A stretch of DNA of 64,000 nt from Chryseobacterium luquanense (lineage in GTDB: Bacteria > Bacteroidota > Bacteroidia > Flavobacteriales > Weeksellaceae), in assembly GCF_026460945.1 (NCBI RefSeq), contig NZ_JAOVZV010000017.1:1-64000 (forward strand), given 5' to 3'. Below the pieces are notes generated by a model. The model had not been told where the DNA came from. It saw nothing but the letters and a program-made list of their open reading frames with translations, and did no database searches. Positions 61,644 to 64,000 of this stretch are shown one piece after another; position 1 is the stretch's first letter; each line of letters starts with the position of its first letter. A program made the translations under genes and the position numbers.

Positions 61644-61651
61644 CAAATTTA
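61644..61651 (-). promoter_or_regulatory. -7 box of large surface protein 4
   Basis: The minus strand reads TAAATTTG, fitting TAnnTTTG, 19 nt before the ATG at 61624. Confidence 0.55.
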
Positions 61652-61773
61652 CATATTAATAATCAAATTTTTATGTAATGTTTTTAACATTTAATTATAA
61701 TTTAATATACTTTCGAAATTTCAAAAAAATACTCTATGTTTTATTAATGTCATAAAAGTGTTTAGGCATAAAA

Positions 61774-61801
61774 AATCCCGATGAAAAAAATCATCGGGAT
61801 T
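61774..61801 (-). terminator. Terminator of tsf
   Basis: AATCCCGATGA (61774-61784) pairs perfectly with TCATCGGGATT (61791-61801) around a loop of six A, and the minus strand continues into a T run. It lies 22 bp past the tsf stop. Confidence 0.88.
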
Positions 61802-61823
61802 AATATTTAAATTTGAAAAGGTA

Positions 61824-62648
61824 TTATAAGCTAACTCTTACAAATCCTGTTACTTTAAGGTCTCCGTTTACAGATTTTACGTAATCAGCAACAGAAATAG
61901 AACTGTCTTTGATGAAATCCTGGTGTACCAAAGTATTGTCTTTGTAGAATCTCTGCATTTTACCTTTCAAGATATTGTCGATAATGTTTGCAGGTTTACC
62001 TTCTTCAGTAAGTTTGTGCCTTTCGATTTCCAGTTCTTTGTCGATAGTTTCCTGAGAAACAGAAGTTTCGTCAAGAGCAATTGGGTTCATAGCAGCAGCT
62101 TGCATAGAAACAGATTTAGCAGCTTCGTCAGCTCCGTCTACTTTAGCAGAAAGTGCAGTGATTGCAGCAATTTTGTTTCCAGCGTGGATGTAAGCTCCTA
62201 AGAAAGGTCCTGTAATTCTTTCGAAAGCACCAATCTCGATTTTCTCACCGATAACTCCAGTTTGCTCGATCAATTTTTCAGCAACAGTCATTCCGTGGAA
62301 ATCTGTAGCCAATAATTCTTCTTTAGTAGCAGCGAAAATAGCCATTTCAGCAATTTCGTAAGCTAGCTCGATGAACGCTTCGTTTTTAGCAACAAAGTCA
62401 GTTTCGCAGTTTAGAGAAATCACAACACCTAAAGTGTTATCTTCGTTTACTCTAGCGATTACAGCACCTTCAGAAGAATCTCTGTCGGCTCTGTTAGCTG
62501 CAACTTTTTGTCCTTTTTTTCTAAGGATATCAACTGCTTTTTCGAAGTCTCCTTCTGCTTCAACTAAAGCTTTCTTGCAGTCCATCATACCTGCACCTGT
62601 TTGGTTTCTCAATTTTGCTACGTCTGCAGCAGCTGGTGAATAAGACAT
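61824..62648 (-). CDS. tsf: Elongation factor Ts
   Basis: EF-Ts exchanges GDP for GTP on EF-Tu. The 274-aa protein has the N-terminal UBA-like region (AAADVAKLRNQTGAGMMDCKK, shown nearly whole), SSEGAVIARVNEDN and NCETDFVAKNEAF, the EF-Tu-contacting TDFVAKN motif. The C-terminal dimerisation part (IAAITALSAKVDG, AAMNPIALDETSV) is present. Length is normal for Bacteroidota. The usual neighbour rpsB is 18 kb away on the opposite strand. It has its own -7 box (62711-62718) and a strong terminator. Confidence 0.98.
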   Translation of the reverse strand: MSYSPAAADVAKLRNQTGAGMMDCKKALVEAEGDFEKAVDILRKKGQKVAANRADRDSSEGAVIARVNEDNTLGVVISLNCETDFVAKNEAFIELAYEIAEMAIFAATKEELLATDFHGMTVAEKLIEQTGVIGEKIEIGAFERITGPFLGAYIHAGNKIAAITALSAKVDGADEAAKSVSMQAAAMNPIALDETSVSQETIDKELEIERHKLTEEGKPANIIDNILKGKMQRFYKDNTLVHQDFIKDSSISVADYVKSVNGDLKVTGFVRVSL

Positions 62649-62710
62649 AATATTTATTATTTTTTTATTTAAAATTATGATTAACTTTAATAGTTTATTT
62701 TAAAGATGTG

Positions 62711-62718
62711 CAAAGATA
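62711..62718 (-). promoter_or_regulatory. -7 box of tsf
   Basis: The minus strand reads TATCTTTG, fitting TAnnTTTG, 62 nt before the ATG. A TTTT at the -33 position is only a weak match. It would provide expression independent of rpsB. Confidence 0.5.
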
Positions 62719-62796
62719 ATGATTTTAATGATAAACTAAAAAATGACTTTTCACGTTATAGTATTTATTTAATAAATTTTTAAAGGTTTCCGCTAC

Positions 62797-63495
62797 ATGA
62801 AAAAATTATTTCTAATTATATTCCTATCTATTTTCAGTGTGGGCTTTGCTCAAAAGAAGAAAAAAGCCAAAGCCAAAGTCGTTGCAGAAAAAGAAACTGT
62901 TATCATTTATACACTCGAAGAAGCAGAAAGTACTGCTGAAGCAAGAATTATTGCAGGTTTTATCAAACAAAATCCAGGGCACGAAAAAACAGATAAGTTA
63001 AAAAGAAAACTTATTGATATTATTATGGCAGATAATTCTATAGAGGCTAAACCTACTATAAGACCAATCAGCAAAGATAAAATTGAAAAAATAGTAAGCA
63101 ATAATGAGCTTAATAAAGGGAAAGATTTAACATCTAATTCTAAAGCTGCAACACCACAACGTACAGTAAATTATGCTGCGGTGGGAAGTTCAAGTAAAAA
63201 ATCTGAGCCCAGTGCTGAAGCAAAAAAGACAGCTTCTTATCTGACGCATCTTTTTAATAATGATCCTAATGATAATGAAGCTTATATTAATATTAAAAAT
63301 AAATCAAAATGCCGATTGATTGTAAAAATCAGTGGAAAAAAATATTACAATCTTGATGTTCCCGCAAATGGACATAACTTTGTAATGGTAGAAAAAGGAG
63401 AGTATGTTTTGACGACTTCGGTTTGTGATGCCAAATATTCTTCGCTTAAAAAAGTTACGAAAGATATTGAGATTCAGCTTAATGTTGCAGAATAA
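62797..63495 (+). CDS. Secreted family member 4 (NKSxC-type C-terminal domain)
   Basis: The 232-aa product has a cleavable signal (LSIFSVGFAQ), a Lys/Ala-rich segment, a helical N-domain related to but diverged from members 1 and 3 (AEARIIAGFIKQNPGHEKTDKL, shown nearly whole) and the C-terminal family domain (KNKSKCRLIVKISGKKYYNL, VPANGHNFVMVEKG, YVLTTSVCDAKYSSLK). It is on the plus strand, opposite to the other three members, and lies just outside tsf. Its closest visible relative is member 1 at 44026-44748. Confidence 0.75.
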   Translation: MKKLFLIIFLSIFSVGFAQKKKKAKAKVVAEKETVIIYTLEEAESTAEARIIAGFIKQNPGHEKTDKLKRKLIDIIMADNSIEAKPTIRPISKDKIEKIVSNNELNKGKDLTSNSKAATPQRTVNYAAVGSSSKKSEPSAEAKKTASYLTHLFNNDPNDNEAYINIKNKSKCRLIVKISGKKYYNLDVPANGHNFVMVEKGEYVLTTSVCDAKYSSLKKVTKDIEIQLNVAE

Positions 63496-63513
63496 AAGCA
63501 AATCGATAAAATA

Positions 63514-63548
63514 AAAAAAGCGGTTAAGAATTTCTTAACCGCTTTTTT
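63514..63548. terminator. Shared terminator between family member 4 and accA
   Basis: A perfect 16-bp stem (63514-63529 with 63533-63548) has A residues on the left and T residues on the right. It can end both the plus-strand gene (stop at 63495) and the minus-strand accA (stop at 63550). Confidence 0.88.
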
Positions 63549-63549
63549 G

Positions 63550-64000
63550 TTATCCTTTAAATTGCCCCATCGCAATAAACTTGTCTTGTCTGTGTGTTTC
63601 TAATTCTTTACCTGTAAATTTAGAGAAAGCTTTAATATTTTGTAAAATTGAAGCTTTTAAATTTAAATAAGCAACTTCAGGATCATAATGAGCGCCACCA
63701 AGTGGTTCTTCTACAATTCCGTCAATGAATTTTTCTCTTAATGCATCTGCTGGAGTAAGATTTAATGCATTAGCTGCATCTTCTTTATGATCCCAGTTTC
63801 TCCAAAGAATTGATGAGCAACTTTCCGGTGCAATTACGGTGTACCAAGTGTTTTCCAACATATAAACTTTGTTACCTACACCAATTCCTAATGCTCCACC
63901 ACTTGCTCCTTCGCCAATAATGTAAGTGAAAATAGGCGTTTTAAGCATAGTCATTTCGAAAATGTTTCTTGCAATTGCTTCACCTTGTCCTCTTTCTTCA
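63550..64000 (-). CDS. accA: Acetyl-CoA carboxylase carboxyltransferase subunit alpha, C-terminal part (runs off the window)
   Basis: The frame stays open to the right edge, so about the last 150 residues are present. Translation of the edge reads [20 protein letters not shown], and then [25 protein letters not shown], of which GEGASGGAL is the conserved oxyanion-type glycine-rich motif of AccA, followed by [17 protein letters not shown]. The C-terminus has the usual helical tail. AccA with AccD transfers the carboxyl group from biotin to acetyl-CoA, giving malonyl-CoA for fatty acid synthesis. The 5' end is outside the window. Confidence 0.95.
   Translation of the reverse strand, partial: EERGQGEAIARNIFEMTMLKTPIFTYIIGEGASGGALGIGVGNKVYMLENTWYTVIAPESCSSILWRNWDHKEDAANALNLTPADALREKFIDGIVEEPLGGAHYDPEVAYLNLKASILQNIKAFSKFTGKELETHRQDKFIAMGQFKG

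Noticed and set aside
44026..62648. 18-kb block considered as a genomic island or prophage
   Set aside because: No integrase, transposase, phage gene, tRNA target or flanking direct repeat was seen, and the promoters are typical for the host. An inversion with local duplications explains it better.

Overview
The window looks like chromosomal DNA from a low-GC Bacteroidota member of class Flavobacteriia, most likely Chryseobacterium or a close relative in the Weeksellaceae. The evidence is convergent. There is a SusC/SusD pair, there are type IX secretion (T9SS) sorting domains of type A and type B, and L31 is the zinc-free type B form. A bacteroidotal -7 promoter box (TAnnTTTG) stands before many genes, and IcmF and a flavobacterial alternative GlmU are present. 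I see no transposase, integrase, phage gene, tRNA, rRNA or CRISPR array. Coding density is high and intergenic DNA is very AT rich.

Layout. 0.3-5.6 kb (minus): five genes resembling a divergent chaperone-usher fibre operon, with two homologous pilin-like subunits, a two-domain Ig-like periplasmic chaperone, a 907-aa usher-like outer-membrane barrel and a third small secreted protein. 5.8-12.9 kb (minus): SusC, SusD and a Tat-exported phosphocholine-type phospholipase C. 13.1-19.6 kb (minus): a BamA/TamA-like barrel, then a tight operon (mazG-like, lipoprotein, aroA, secreted protein, SDR) and a beta-helix lipoprotein. 19.8-26.3 kb (plus): rpmE2, a GlmU-like gene, an ECF sigma factor operon with DUF4252/GIN-type envelope proteins, and guaB. 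26.5-32.8 kb: a DUF4407 protein, a lipoprotein, ruvC, a 2'-5' RNA ligase-like gene, a PadR regulator leading three paralogous membrane proteins, and a serine hydrolase. 32.9-36.8 kb: a Cthe_2159-like beta-helix protein coupled to a small T9SS protein, and a LamG-like T9SS protein. 36.9-41.9 kb: a Dph6-like ATPase, a small lipoprotein, IcmF and a small membrane protein. 42.1-44.0 kb (plus): rplM, rpsI, rpsB. 44.0-61.6 kb (minus): three members of a small secreted family around trmB, a carboxypeptidase-regulatory-like protein, and four very large tandem T9SS type-B surface proteins. 61.8-64.0 kb: tsf, a fourth member of the small family, and the 3' part of accA.

How it fits together. Much of the window concerns the cell surface: a candidate fibre system, SusCD import, BamA-like assembly, and T9SS-delivered adhesin-like proteins. 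The two most striking points are (a) the chaperone-usher-like operon in a phylum not known for classical chaperone-usher pili, and (b) the 18-kb minus-strand block with four tandem IgGFc-binding-like T9SS proteins that separates rpsB from tsf. Because tsf faces the opposite way, re-inverting that block would restore the normal rpsB-tsf order. Family assignments were made by eye from motifs; no database search was possible.
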